The notes beneath the pieces are model-generated. The model ran no database searches. It saw nothing but the letters and a program-made list of their open reading frames with translations, and was not told where the DNA came from. A stretch of 64,000 bases of DNA from the NCBI GenBank assembly GCA_965216535.1, contig OZ244175.1, positions 4,278,001 to 4,342,000 on the forward strand, written 5' to 3'. The stretch comes from Hoeflea_A sp965216535 (GTDB lineage Bacteria; Pseudomonadota; Alphaproteobacteria; Rhizobiales; Rhizobiaceae). Position numbers and translations under genes: made by a program. This document shows positions 25,524 to 33,761 of the stretch, piece by piece; the first letter of the stretch is position 1, and each line of letters opens with the position of its first letter.

Positions 25524-27653
25524 ATGTCCGAAGCAGTGACCTATGAGCGTCTGTCTGATCCGGCTGGCGGAATTGCCGTCATTACCGTCAACAATCCACC
25601 GGTGAATGCGGCCAGTCATGCGGTGCGGGAAGGTCTGGTTCGCGCGGCCGACCAGTTCGCTGCAGATGCCGATGCAGATGTCGCAGTACTGGTCGGTGCA
25701 GGTCGGACGTTCATTGCCGGTGCCGATATCCGGGAATTCGGCAAACCGATGCAGGGACCGATGCTGCCGGAAGTGGTCAACCATATCGAAGCGATCGACA
25801 AACCCATTGTCTGCGCCATCCACGGAACGGCGCTGGGCGGGGGGCTCGAAACCGCCCTCTCCTGTCACTACCGTGTCGCACTCGGATCGGCGCGGGTCGG
25901 TCTTCCGGAAGTCCATCTTGGCCTGCTGCCGGGGGCTGGTGGCACACAACGCCTGCCACGGCTGACCGGCGTCGAAGCGGCGGCGGAAATGGTGGCTAGC
26001 GGCCGGCACGTTGCAGCCAAAGAGGCTTTGGCCCTTGGAGTAGTCGATGCCATCGATCCCGGCTCGGATCCACGCGAGGCCGGAATCGCTTTTGCTCGTG
26101 CAGTTCTCGAGGGCAACAAGGGAGTTCGACGCACCAGCGAGCTGAATGAAAAGGTAGAAGCGGCTCGGGGAAACACCGAGTTGTTCGACCGCATCCGCGC
26201 CGATGTGAAAAAGAAGGCAAAAGGTCAACTCTCGCCTTCGCATGGCGCCGAAGCAGTGATTGCGGCAGCGGAACTACCATTCGCCGAGGGCCTGAAACGC
26301 GAACGCGAACTCTACCTCGAAATGATGAACACGCCACAGCGGGAAGCGATGATCCATGTGTTCTTCGCCGACCGCGAGGTGGCGAAAGTGCCCGAGCTCA
26401 AAACCGGCACCGCGGGTGCGTTGGATCGGGCAGCCGTCATCGGCGGCGGAACGATGGGATCGGGTATAACCGTCTCCATGCTGTTTGCCGGCATGCCAGT
26501 GACGATGATCGAGAGGGACGAAGAAAGTGCCGCACGCGGCCGTGCCAATGTCGAGAAAATCCTGGATGATGGAGTGCGGCGCGGAAAATTCGACCAGGCC
26601 CATCGCGATAAACTGGCCAACGAGCTTTACAGCGTCAGCGCCAACATTTCGGATGTTTCCACCGCCGATATCGTGATCGAAGCGGCCTTCGAGGACATGG
26701 GTGTCAAGAAGGAGCTGTTTGCCGAGATCGATCGACATGCCAAGCCGGGGTCCGTGCTCGCCAGCAACACGTCCTATCTGAATGTGAACGAAATCGCCTC
26801 CGTAACCGGTCGTCCCGACCGGGTCCTTGGCCTTCATTTCTTTTCGCCGGCACATGTCATGCGGCTGCTTGAAATCGTCGTCGCCGACAAGACGCACCCG
26901 GACGTGACCGCCACGGGCTTTGCGCTCGCCAAGAAACTGAAAAAGGTCGGCGTGCGTGCAGGTGTCTGTGACGGCTTCATTGGCAACCGTATCCTCGAAC
27001 GCTATCTGACCCTGGCGGCTTACCTGGTCGAAGACGGCACCAGCCCATACGACATCGACAAGGCCGTGGTGAATTTCGGCTATCCGATGGGACCCAACCA
27101 AATGGGTGACCTGGCCGGCCTCGACATTGGCCTCGCCAACCGCAAACGCAAAAAGGCTGAAGGCTGGAAAGGCCGCTATGCTGCCGACTACATGGACCGG
27201 ATTGCCGAGCTCGGCCGTTTCGGCCAAAAAACCGGACGAGGTTTTTACATCTATGAGGGTGGCAGCCGCGTCGGCAAGCCAGACCCTGAAGTCCTGGAGA
27301 TCATCGACCAGGTGCGGGCGGAAAAGGGCATCACGCCGAAGCCTTTGGACGAAGAGGCAATCATGAAGCGCTACATGGCCGCCATGATCAATGAGGGTGC
27401 TCGCGTGGTGGAAGAAGGCATTGCCCTGCGTCCACTCGATGTCGATATCACGATGATCTATGGCTACGGCCACCCGCGCTGGCGCGGCGGGCCGTTGAAA
27501 TATGCCGATATGCAGGGTCTCGACACAATTCTCGGCGATATTCGTTCGTTTCAAGCCGAGGATCCCGAATTTTGGAAACCGGCCCAATTGCTTGTCGACC
27601 TGGTCGAACGCGGCGAGAATTTCGACAGCCTGAACAAAAAAGCTCAAGCCTGA
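25524..27653 (+). CDS. Bifunctional enoyl-CoA hydratase/3-hydroxyacyl-CoA dehydrogenase (FadB/FadJ/PimF type)
   Basis: 709 residues from the ATG at 25524 (TTGGAG 5 bases upstream); an open frame further left runs through the terminator hairpin and is not used. The N-terminal crotonase domain has the oxyanion loop IAGADI and both catalytic glutamates, E109 in GGGLETAL and E129 in LPEVHLGLLPGAGG. The C-terminal dehydrogenase has the NAD loop VIGGGTMGSGI near residue 305 and the FFSPAHVMRLLEIV catalytic His segment. It performs the hydration and second oxidation of beta-oxidation. Followed after 10 bases by the thiolase gene, as in the pim operon of Rhodopseudomonas. Confidence 0.95.
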   Translation: MSEAVTYERLSDPAGGIAVITVNNPPVNAASHAVREGLVRAADQFAADADADVAVLVGAGRTFIAGADIREFGKPMQGPMLPEVVNHIEAIDKPIVCAIHGTALGGGLETALSCHYRVALGSARVGLPEVHLGLLPGAGGTQRLPRLTGVEAAAEMVASGRHVAAKEALALGVVDAIDPGSDPREAGIAFARAVLEGNKGVRRTSELNEKVEAARGNTELFDRIRADVKKKAKGQLSPSHGAEAVIAAAELPFAEGLKRERELYLEMMNTPQREAMIHVFFADREVAKVPELKTGTAGALDRAAVIGGGTMGSGITVSMLFAGMPVTMIERDEESAARGRANVEKILDDGVRRGKFDQAHRDKLANELYSVSANISDVSTADIVIEAAFEDMGVKKELFAEIDRHAKPGSVLASNTSYLNVNEIASVTGRPDRVLGLHFFSPAHVMRLLEIVVADKTHPDVTATGFALAKKLKKVGVRAGVCDGFIGNRILERYLTLAAYLVEDGTSPYDIDKAVVNFGYPMGPNQMGDLAGLDIGLANRKRKKAEGWKGRYAADYMDRIAELGRFGQKTGRGFYIYEGGSRVGKPDPEVLEIIDQVRAEKGITPKPLDEEAIMKRYMAAMINEGARVVEEGIALRPLDVDITMIYGYGHPRWRGGPLKYADMQGLDTILGDIRSFQAEDPEFWKPAQLLVDLVERGENFDSLNKKAQA

Positions 27654-27663
27654 GGACAGCACC

Positions 27664-28845
27664 ATGCGCGAAGCCGTTATCGTCTCCACCGCCAGAACCG
27701 CCATTACCAAGGCGTTTCGTGGCGGACTCAATATCACCCATGGTGCCGAATTTGGCGGCGCTGCCGCAGCAGCCGCCGTTGAACGATCAGGTGTCGATCC
27801 GGACCTGATAGAGGACGCCATTATCGGCTGCGGTCTTCCAGAGGGAGCGACGGGCGGTAACATTGCTCGTCAAATCGCCACACGCGCTGGACTGCCCGTG
27901 ACAACCACTGGGTTGACCGTCAACCGGTTCTGTTCGTCTGGACTGCAGGCGGTCGCGCTCGCCTCACACGCAATTACCCAACAGGGATCCCCTGCCATGC
28001 TTGCGGGCGGAATTGAGTCCATCACGCTCGCTCAGGGGCATGCCAACACTTATATGGCGCAAAGCCCGTGGATCCTTGAAAACAAGCCGGCGATCTATCT
28101 TCCGATGATTGATACGGCGGACATCGTTGCCGAGCGCTACGACATCTCGCGGCAGGCTCAGGATGAGTATGCCCTTTCTTCGCAACAACGCACAGCCGCG
28201 GCTCAGGAGGCGGGCCGGTATTCGGACGAAATCATTCCGTTCACCACGACAATGGCCGTAAAGGACAAGGAAACCGGTGATATCTCGCAACACGAAGTCA
28301 CCATCAACAAGGACGAATGCAATCGCCCGACGACCACATTGGAAGGGTTGCAGAAACTCGAACCGGTTCGCGGTCCGGACAAGTACATCACCGCCGGAAA
28401 CGCTTCTCAGCTGTCGGACGGCGCGTCAGCCTGCGTCCTAATGGAGGCCGGAGAGGCGGAAAAGCGCAATATCGAGCCAATGGGGGCGTTTCGTGGCTTT
28501 GTCGTCGCCGGCTGCGAGCCTGATGAAATGGGCATCGGACCAGTGTTCGCAGTACCGCGTTTGCTGGAGCGGGTCGGGCTGAAGATGGACGATATCGGCC
28601 TTTGGGAGCTCAACGAGGCTTTCGCCAGCCAGGTTCTCTATTGTCGGGACAAGCTCGGCATCCCTGACGAGATTCTCAACGTCAACGGCGGGTCGATTTC
28701 AATCGGCCACCCCTACGGCATGACGGGAGCCCGGCAGGTCGGGCACGTCATGTATGAGGCCAAACGGCGAGGCGTCAAACACGCTGTCGTCACGATGTGC
28801 GTCGGTGGTGGCCAGGGAGCCGCCGGTCTGTTCGAAATCTTCTAG
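27664..28845 (+). CDS. Acetyl-CoA acyltransferase (FadA/PimB-type thiolase)
   Basis: 393 residues, normal thiolase length. The nucleophile is Cys90 in VNRFCSSGLQAVA; the catalytic His is in GGSISIGHPYGMTGAR and the second Cys in VTMCVGGGQGAAGLF. It cleaves 3-ketoacyl-CoA with CoA to acetyl-CoA and a shortened acyl-CoA, completing the cycle started by the upstream bifunctional protein. 23 bases separate it from the acyl-CoA dehydrogenase pair. Confidence 0.95.
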   Translation: MREAVIVSTARTAITKAFRGGLNITHGAEFGGAAAAAAVERSGVDPDLIEDAIIGCGLPEGATGGNIARQIATRAGLPVTTTGLTVNRFCSSGLQAVALASHAITQQGSPAMLAGGIESITLAQGHANTYMAQSPWILENKPAIYLPMIDTADIVAERYDISRQAQDEYALSSQQRTAAAQEAGRYSDEIIPFTTTMAVKDKETGDISQHEVTINKDECNRPTTTLEGLQKLEPVRGPDKYITAGNASQLSDGASACVLMEAGEAEKRNIEPMGAFRGFVVAGCEPDEMGIGPVFAVPRLLERVGLKMDDIGLWELNEAFASQVLYCRDKLGIPDEILNVNGGSISIGHPYGMTGARQVGHVMYEAKRRGVKHAVVTMCVGGGQGAAGLFEIF

Positions 28846-28868
28846 TCCGGCGACCGAAGGAGCGGATC

Positions 28869-30065
28869 ATGGATCTCAATTTCAGCACCGAAGAACTGGC
28901 CTTCCGGGACGAAGTCCGTTCGTTTCTCGAAGCCGAATTGCCACCAGCGCTTTCCGACAAGGTGAAGAGCGGAAAGCGTCTCACCAAGAACGATCTGGAG
29001 ACCTGGCACGCTATTTTGAACAAACAGGGTTGGCTCGCCGAATCCTGGCCGGTCGAATACGGCGGCACCGGATGGAACGCCATACAAAGACAAATCTTCG
29101 AAGACGAATGTTTTGCGGCCGGTGCGCCGAGAACCGTGCCGTTCGGTCTCAAGATGCTGGCGCCAGTGCTGATGAAGTACGGTTCAGAGGAACAGAAACG
29201 AACCATTCTGCCGCGCATTCTCGATGGTTCCGACTGGTGGTGCCAGGGATATTCCGAGCCGGGGTCCGGTTCCGACCTTGCATCATTGAAAACGAAGGCT
29301 GAACGGGATGGTGACCACTATGTCGTCAACGGCCAAAAAACCTGGACCACACTGGGGCAATACGCCAACAAGATCTTCTGCCTCGTTCGCACGTCGAGCG
29401 AAGGCAAACGACAGGAAGGCATTTCGTTTCTGTTGATCGATATGGATACGCCGGGTGTCACGGTTCGGCCGATTATCCTTCTGGAAGGCACCCACGAGGT
29501 CAACGAGGTCTTTTTTGACAACGTCCGAGTGCCGGTCTCAAACCTGGTTGGCGAGGAAAACAAGGGCTGGACCTACGCCAAATACCTGTTGACGCATGAG
29601 CGCACGAATATCGCCAATGTAGGCGCCAACAAAGAGTCCCTGACCCATCTCAAGTACATCGGCGCGCGCCAGAAACACCGTGGCAAACCGCTGATGGAGG
29701 ACCCATTGTTTGCCGCTCGATTGGCACAGATCGAGATGGATCTCGATGCCATGTCGACCACCAATCTGCGGCTGCTGTCGTCACCCGACAGCGTCGCCAG
29801 CGCAGGTCCGATGAGTTCGATGCTGAAAATCAAGGGCACGGAAATCCGCCAGGCGATCAACGACCTGACACGCCGCGCCCTCGGTCCCTATGCCATGCCC
29901 TTTGTCTCGGAGGCGTTGGATACGGGCTACAACGAGGAGCCAATCGGACCGGACTATGCGGCACCTGTGTCCCAGGAGTATTTCAACAACCGCAAGATTT
30001 CGATCTACGGCGGTTCCAACGAAATCCAGCGTGGCATTATCAGCAAAACGATGATGGGACTTTAG
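28869..30065 (+). CDS. Acyl-CoA dehydrogenase, large subunit (pimeloyl-CoA dehydrogenase PimC-like)
   Basis: 398 residues from the ATG at 28869 with GAAGGAG upstream. QGYSEPGSGSDLASLKT and GQKTWTTLGQYAN form the middle domain; the C-terminus has ISIYGGSNEIQRGIISKTM. The position of the classic catalytic Glu (YEGT in medium-chain enzymes) is GG here, as in one subunit of alpha2-beta2 acyl-CoA dehydrogenases. Sequence style and position before a second dehydrogenase gene resemble PimC of the pimFABCDE operon for dicarboxylic acids. Most likely works as a heteromer with the next gene's product, using FAD and ETF. Confidence 0.9.
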   Translation: MDLNFSTEELAFRDEVRSFLEAELPPALSDKVKSGKRLTKNDLETWHAILNKQGWLAESWPVEYGGTGWNAIQRQIFEDECFAAGAPRTVPFGLKMLAPVLMKYGSEEQKRTILPRILDGSDWWCQGYSEPGSGSDLASLKTKAERDGDHYVVNGQKTWTTLGQYANKIFCLVRTSSEGKRQEGISFLLIDMDTPGVTVRPIILLEGTHEVNEVFFDNVRVPVSNLVGEENKGWTYAKYLLTHERTNIANVGANKESLTHLKYIGARQKHRGKPLMEDPLFAARLAQIEMDLDAMSTTNLRLLSSPDSVASAGPMSSMLKIKGTEIRQAINDLTRRALGPYAMPFVSEALDTGYNEEPIGPDYAAPVSQEYFNNRKISIYGGSNEIQRGIISKTMMGL

Positions 30066-30070
30066 GGAAA

Positions 30071-31207
30071 ATGGACTTCAATCACACCGAAGACCGCGCC
30101 ATGCTGAAAGACATGGTCGCTCGGTTCGTCGCCGACAATTACGCTCTCGATGTGCGCCACGCGGCGGCCGAATCGTCGGAGGGATTTTCGCGCGAAATGT
30201 GGAGCCGGTTTGCCGAACTTGGTCTGATCGGCGCCCTCTTTTCCGAAGCCGATGGTGGCTTCGGTGGCGGCGGATTCGACATCAGCGTTCTGTTCGAAGA
30301 ACTCGGTCGGGGACTGGTGGTGGAGCCATTTCTGGCGTCCGCCATCCTAGGAGGCGGAATCGTTGCGGACCTTGGCAATGACGAGCAAAAACAGATCCTT
30401 GCCGACGTCATAGCAGGCAATTCACTGCTCGCTTTGGCCCATGGCGAACCGGACAGCCGGTATGACCAGTCTTGCGTCATAACACGTGCCGAACAGTCAG
30501 ACGGTGGTTGGCAACTCAACGGACGCAAGGCCGTGGTCCTCAACGGCGACAGCGCTGACAACCTGGTGGTGACAGCAAGAACAGCCGGCAATGAGTTCGA
30601 CGAAAGCGGCATCTCGGCTTTCCTCGTTCCTGCCGGGCAGGATGGCGTTTCCATTCGCGGCTATCCGACTATCGACGGTTTGCACGCAGCAGAAGTCGTC
30701 CTCGACGATGCAATGTTGCCGGCGGGTGCACTGCTCGGAGAAGCAGGTGCCGCCTACCCTGCCATTGAACACGCCATAGCCCGCGCCAATGTTGCGCTTG
30801 CGTCAGAGGCCATCGGTCTGATGGAGGTTTGCCGCGACATGACGCTGGAATACCTCAACACCCGAAAGCAGTTCGGTGTTCCAATCGGGAAATTTCAAGC
30901 TCTGCAGCATCGCATGGCGACGGTTCTGATGGAAATCGAACAGGCACGGTCAGCCACGATCAACGCGGCCGGGCGTCTCGATCTGTCGCGCACCGAACGC
31001 GAAAAAGCAGTTTCCACTGCCAAAGCACTGGCTGGGAGGGTTGGTCGTCTGGTGGCGGAGGAAGCAATCCAGATGCATGGCGGAATCGGCATGACCTGGG
31101 AATACGCCCTGGCGCATTTCGCCAAGCGACTCATCATGATCGATCACCAGTTTGGCGATGTCGACTACCACACCGAGCGGTTTGTAGAGTTGTCGAGGGC
31201 CGCTTGA
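30071..31207 (+). CDS. Acyl-CoA dehydrogenase, small subunit (pimeloyl-CoA dehydrogenase PimD-like)
   Basis: 378 residues, starting 5 bases after the previous stop. MDFNHTEDRAMLKDMV, FFEELGRG-like VLFEELGRGLVVEPFLAS, and the C-terminal TRKQFGVPIGKFQALQHRMA and EAIQMHGGIGMTWEYALAH are typical of the PimD/small-subunit branch. The middle domain is poorly conserved (EPDSRYDQ replaces the usual TEPxxGSD), which fits a partner subunit rather than an independent enzyme. Expected to form a heterotetramer with the PimC-like protein; this is inferred from gene pairing and family precedent. Confidence 0.9.
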   Translation: MDFNHTEDRAMLKDMVARFVADNYALDVRHAAAESSEGFSREMWSRFAELGLIGALFSEADGGFGGGGFDISVLFEELGRGLVVEPFLASAILGGGIVADLGNDEQKQILADVIAGNSLLALAHGEPDSRYDQSCVITRAEQSDGGWQLNGRKAVVLNGDSADNLVVTARTAGNEFDESGISAFLVPAGQDGVSIRGYPTIDGLHAAEVVLDDAMLPAGALLGEAGAAYPAIEHAIARANVALASEAIGLMEVCRDMTLEYLNTRKQFGVPIGKFQALQHRMATVLMEIEQARSATINAAGRLDLSRTEREKAVSTAKALAGRVGRLVAEEAIQMHGGIGMTWEYALAHFAKRLIMIDHQFGDVDYHTERFVELSRAA

Positions 31208-31213
31208 GGCTTC

Positions 31214-31624
31214 ATGCAGGAGATTGCCAACAGCACCGGAGCGCAGTCTACAATCGGCTATGTGGTGCAGATCGAAAACGGTCAAGCTCGCGTGATTCTC
31301 GACCTGCATGAGGGTCACATCAATCGCAATGACGGCTTGCACGGCGGCATCGCCGCAACCCTTTTGGACGCTGTATGCGGTTACACTGCAAGCATTCGCG
31401 ATGGTGACGACGTAGTGCTTCCGGTGACGACCGTTTCATTGACGGTGAACTACCTGGCACGCGCGCAAACCGGTCGTGTCACTGCTACGGCCAGACTAAC
31501 CGGGGGCGGAAAACGCATCGTCTTCACAGATGCCGTCCTGAGCGCTGAAGACGGCACTACAATCGCGACGGCCACTGGAACGTACAAAATGCTCAGGCAA
31601 CCGTCTCCGGAGAAATCCGCTTAA
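31214..31624 (+). CDS. PaaI-type hotdog-fold thioesterase
   Basis: 136 residues. The hotdog signature NRNDGLHGGIAATLLDAV holds the H43-G44-G45 turn and D52, the usual catalytic acid position of PaaI-like enzymes. The later TTVSLTVNYLARAQTGRVTA strand pattern fits the family. It hydrolyses an acyl-CoA or hydroxyacyl/aryl-CoA, possibly to release CoA from dead-end intermediates of the pathway encoded upstream. It lies 6 bases after the PimD-like gene and closes the operon; no hairpin is visible after it. Confidence 0.88.
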   Translation: MQEIANSTGAQSTIGYVVQIENGQARVILDLHEGHINRNDGLHGGIAATLLDAVCGYTASIRDGDDVVLPVTTVSLTVNYLARAQTGRVTATARLTGGGKRIVFTDAVLSAEDGTTIATATGTYKMLRQPSPEKSA

Positions 31625-31674
31625 GTCTCTGTTATCAAAATAGAATTTCGACCAGCATCAACGCGTTTGTTCAT

Positions 31675-31696
31675 TTTGTGACCAATTTGTGACGAA
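31675..31696. promoter_or_regulatory. Tandem 11-base direct repeats, candidate OmpR/PhoB-class site
   Basis: TTTGTGACCAA and TTTGTGACGAA follow one another with an 11-base period, and a third weaker TCTGTTATGG continues it. The site is about 107 bases upstream of the DUF4864 gene. The spacing matches winged-helix response regulators that bind tandem sites; the regulator is unknown. Confidence 0.35.
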
Positions 31697-31802
31697 TCTG
31701 TTATGGTCGATTCGTCTCCAGTCATGAAAACGTGAGACGCAAGTGCACTTCCAGTTTTTCCCTCAGTACCTATCTAAGGGAGTAAGAAAGGAGGATGTAT
31801 CC

Positions 31803-32219
31803 ATGCGTAGACTCGTAGTATGCCTCTTAGTCGGCTTGTTGATGACCACGTCCTCTTATGCGGAAGACAACCTGGCCACGGCAAGAGCGGTCATTGAGGA
31901 CCAGATCGTCGCGTTTTTGAACGACGATGTTGACTCAGCCTATTCCCTGGCTGCGCCCGGCATCAAAAAGACCTTTCCTGAACCGCAACGTTTCATCGAA
32001 ATGGTCAAACGCAGATACGCGCCGGTTTACAGGCCCGGTAACTACGCTTTTGGCCGTGCTTTGAGTGAAACGGACGGGGCAACAATCGCCCAGGAACTTC
32101 TGATTACAGGTCCGAAAGGCAAGAACTGGCGGGCTGTCTATGTCCTGGAACGGCAGGACGACGGCCAGTACCGGATCAACGGCGTTCGCCTGTCGAAACT
32201 CAAGGGTTCATCCATCTGA
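31803..32219 (+). CDS. DUF4864 domain-containing exported protein
   Basis: 138 residues from the ATG at 31803; AAGGAGGA 6 bases upstream decides this start over an in-frame ATG at 31743. The first 20 residues are a signal peptide (RRLVVCLLVGLLMTTSS, cleavage near SYA-EDN). The body (VIEDQIVAFLNDDVDSAYSLAAPGI, then FIEMVKRRYAPVYRP and YVLERQDDGQYRINGVRL) matches the DUF4864 family, an NTF2-like-looking periplasmic fold of unknown function common in alphaproteobacteria. It stands alone between the catabolic operon and a convergent gene and has its own upstream region with tandem repeats. Confidence 0.85.
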   Translation: MRRLVVCLLVGLLMTTSSYAEDNLATARAVIEDQIVAFLNDDVDSAYSLAAPGIKKTFPEPQRFIEMVKRRYAPVYRPGNYAFGRALSETDGATIAQELLITGPKGKNWRAVYVLERQDDGQYRINGVRLSKLKGSSI

Positions 32220-32308
32220 CAAAAGCCCAAGTTTCTAGCACGCGGGCCTGCCGGTTTCCTCTTTCGGTGGGCTCGCTCGTTGTTACGTGATGGAGGCGCG
32301 AGGCGCGG

Positions 32309-33097
32309 TCAATCATGCAGGATGGCCCGCACCGCCTGATCAGCCGCTTGCATCTCTCCCCACCTGTGAGTTCTTCGCGCCTGGGCCTGTGAGTCCGAGC
32401 CCCATTGGTCGGCATTCCAATCCTCATCCACATGGGCCGCCTGCCACGCCTCGTCAGCACCGATCTCCTCCTGAGCGGTCGCCAGCGCCAGCAACGCAGA
32501 TCCGGTAAGCGTTGTCATGCTGTGCAAACCGGCGAGCACGATGGGGCTGTCATAAGCCGCAAGGTGCGCACCGAGCGCGGCAATCGTTTCCTTGGGTTGG
32601 GTCACATGAACAATGCCTTCCGCCAGTACAAACCGCGCGTTCAGCGCAACATGCGCCCACTCCAATACCGGGTCCCAACTTTCAGCCTGCCGGAGGACCA
32701 GCGCGTCCGGTCCATCTGCCCGGTAGCAAAGCAAGTCTGTTCCCGCAAAGCGCAAGATATCTTCCTTGACGGCCTGTGGATCGAGCGCCACACCATCCAG
32801 CGCTGTATTCACGATGCGCGTGACCGGCATCGAAACCGGATCGATATCCTCTTCCTGAGCGTTCCATTCGCTCGCGATCAATTCTGCCAGTGCGCGGGTC
32901 GGCAACGACAGCCGGTTTCGCGCCGGCGTGAGAATGGGTTTGCCATCGAGTTGAACAGCAAACCATTCGTCGATCGCCGCCACGCTCGCGGTCTCGTAAA
33001 ACCGTTTTGGCAATGGCCGCCGGGATTTGATCTGCGCCCGGCGGACCGGATCGTCATCACTCAACATGTCGCCAAGGTCGTTGAAAATATCACGCAT
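32309..33097 (-). CDS. ATP12-family F1-ATPase assembly chaperone
   Basis: 262 residues. KRFYETASV near residue 31, VQLDGKPILTPARNRLSLPT and AEWNAQEE-like ASEWNAQEEDIDPVSMPVTRI, then DTDLLCYRA-like GTDLLCYRAD are the ATP12 signatures. ATP12 binds the free F1 alpha subunit in mitochondria; alphaproteobacteria carry homologues, consistent with the organism call. It overlaps the upstream HAD phosphatase gene by 8 bases, giving the order crcB-rluC-HAD-ATP12 as a co-transcribed run. Confidence 0.92.
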   Translation of the reverse strand: MRDIFNDLGDMLSDDDPVRRAQIKSRRPLPKRFYETASVAAIDEWFAVQLDGKPILTPARNRLSLPTRALAELIASEWNAQEEDIDPVSMPVTRIVNTALDGVALDPQAVKEDILRFAGTDLLCYRADGPDALVLRQAESWDPVLEWAHVALNARFVLAEGIVHVTQPKETIAALGAHLAAYDSPIVLAGLHSMTTLTGSALLALATAQEEIGADEAWQAAHVDEDWNADQWGSDSQAQARRTHRWGEMQAADQAVRAILHD

Positions 33098-33761
33098 CTC
33101 TTTGGTTCCTGTTCATCACCAGCGGAAGAAGGGCCTGCGGTTCATCAACCACATGATGGGCGCCAGCTTCGAACAGTGCATCAGTGCCGGCGTATCCCCA
33201 TGATACACCGACAGCGCTCGCCCCGGCAGCGCGCGCCATCTGCATATCGTAGATGGCATCGCCGACAACGATTGTTTGCCCGGGACGAACACCAGTTTCT
33301 GCGCAGCACTCAAGCACCATCGCCGGATGCGGTTTTGACGGACACTCGTCGGCGGTTCGACTTGTGACAATGGCCGACTTCAGTCCATGCTTCTCAATCA
33401 GATTGTCGAGGGGGCGTCGCGACTTGCCTGTCACCACTCCGAGCAGGATTTCATCCTCACCCGTCAATGTGTCGACGATTTCTCGAACGCCGTCAAAGAA
33501 AGGTTCATTGACGGTCGGATCGGCCCGCATAGTTGCGCTGTGCTGCCTGTAGAGGCCAGCCAGTTCGGACACCGAATGGTCAATTTCGCGTTCGAGTAAC
33601 CGGGACAGTGCCGTTTCCAGCGTCAGCCCGATGATAGACTTTGTTCGTGCCAGATCCGGCACGGGATGTCCGGCTTCGACAAAAGTCCGCTCTATACAGG
33701 CATGAATGACCGCAGCGCTGTCGACCAGCGTTCCATCGCAATCGAACAGCACAAGTTTCAT
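33090..33761 (-). CDS. HAD-IA family hydrolase (phosphoglycolate-phosphatase-like)
   Basis: 223 residues. Motif I LFDCDGTLVDS gives the nucleophilic Asp and the acid/base Asp; motif II is in VVTGKSRRP, motif III the Lys in KPHPAM and motif IV VVGDAIYDMQMARAAG. The helical cap lies between about 15 and 85. It dephosphorylates a small phosphometabolite in the cytosol; the substrate is unassigned. Its start overlaps the end of rluC by 4 bases and its end overlaps the ATP12 gene. Confidence 0.92.
   Translation of the reverse strand: MKLVLFDCDGTLVDSAAVIHACIERTFVEAGHPVPDLARTKSIIGLTLETALSRLLEREIDHSVSELAGLYRQHSATMRADPTVNEPFFDGVREIVDTLTGEDEILLGVVTGKSRRPLDNLIEKHGLKSAIVTSRTADECPSKPHPAMVLECCAETGVRPGQTIVVGDAIYDMQMARAAGASAVGVSWGYAGTDALFEAGAHHVVDEPQALLPLVMNRNQRDA

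Noticed and set aside
26274..27863. 529-codon minus-strand frame opposite the FadB-type gene
   Set aside because: Antisense shadow without motifs; the sense gene has all catalytic residues.
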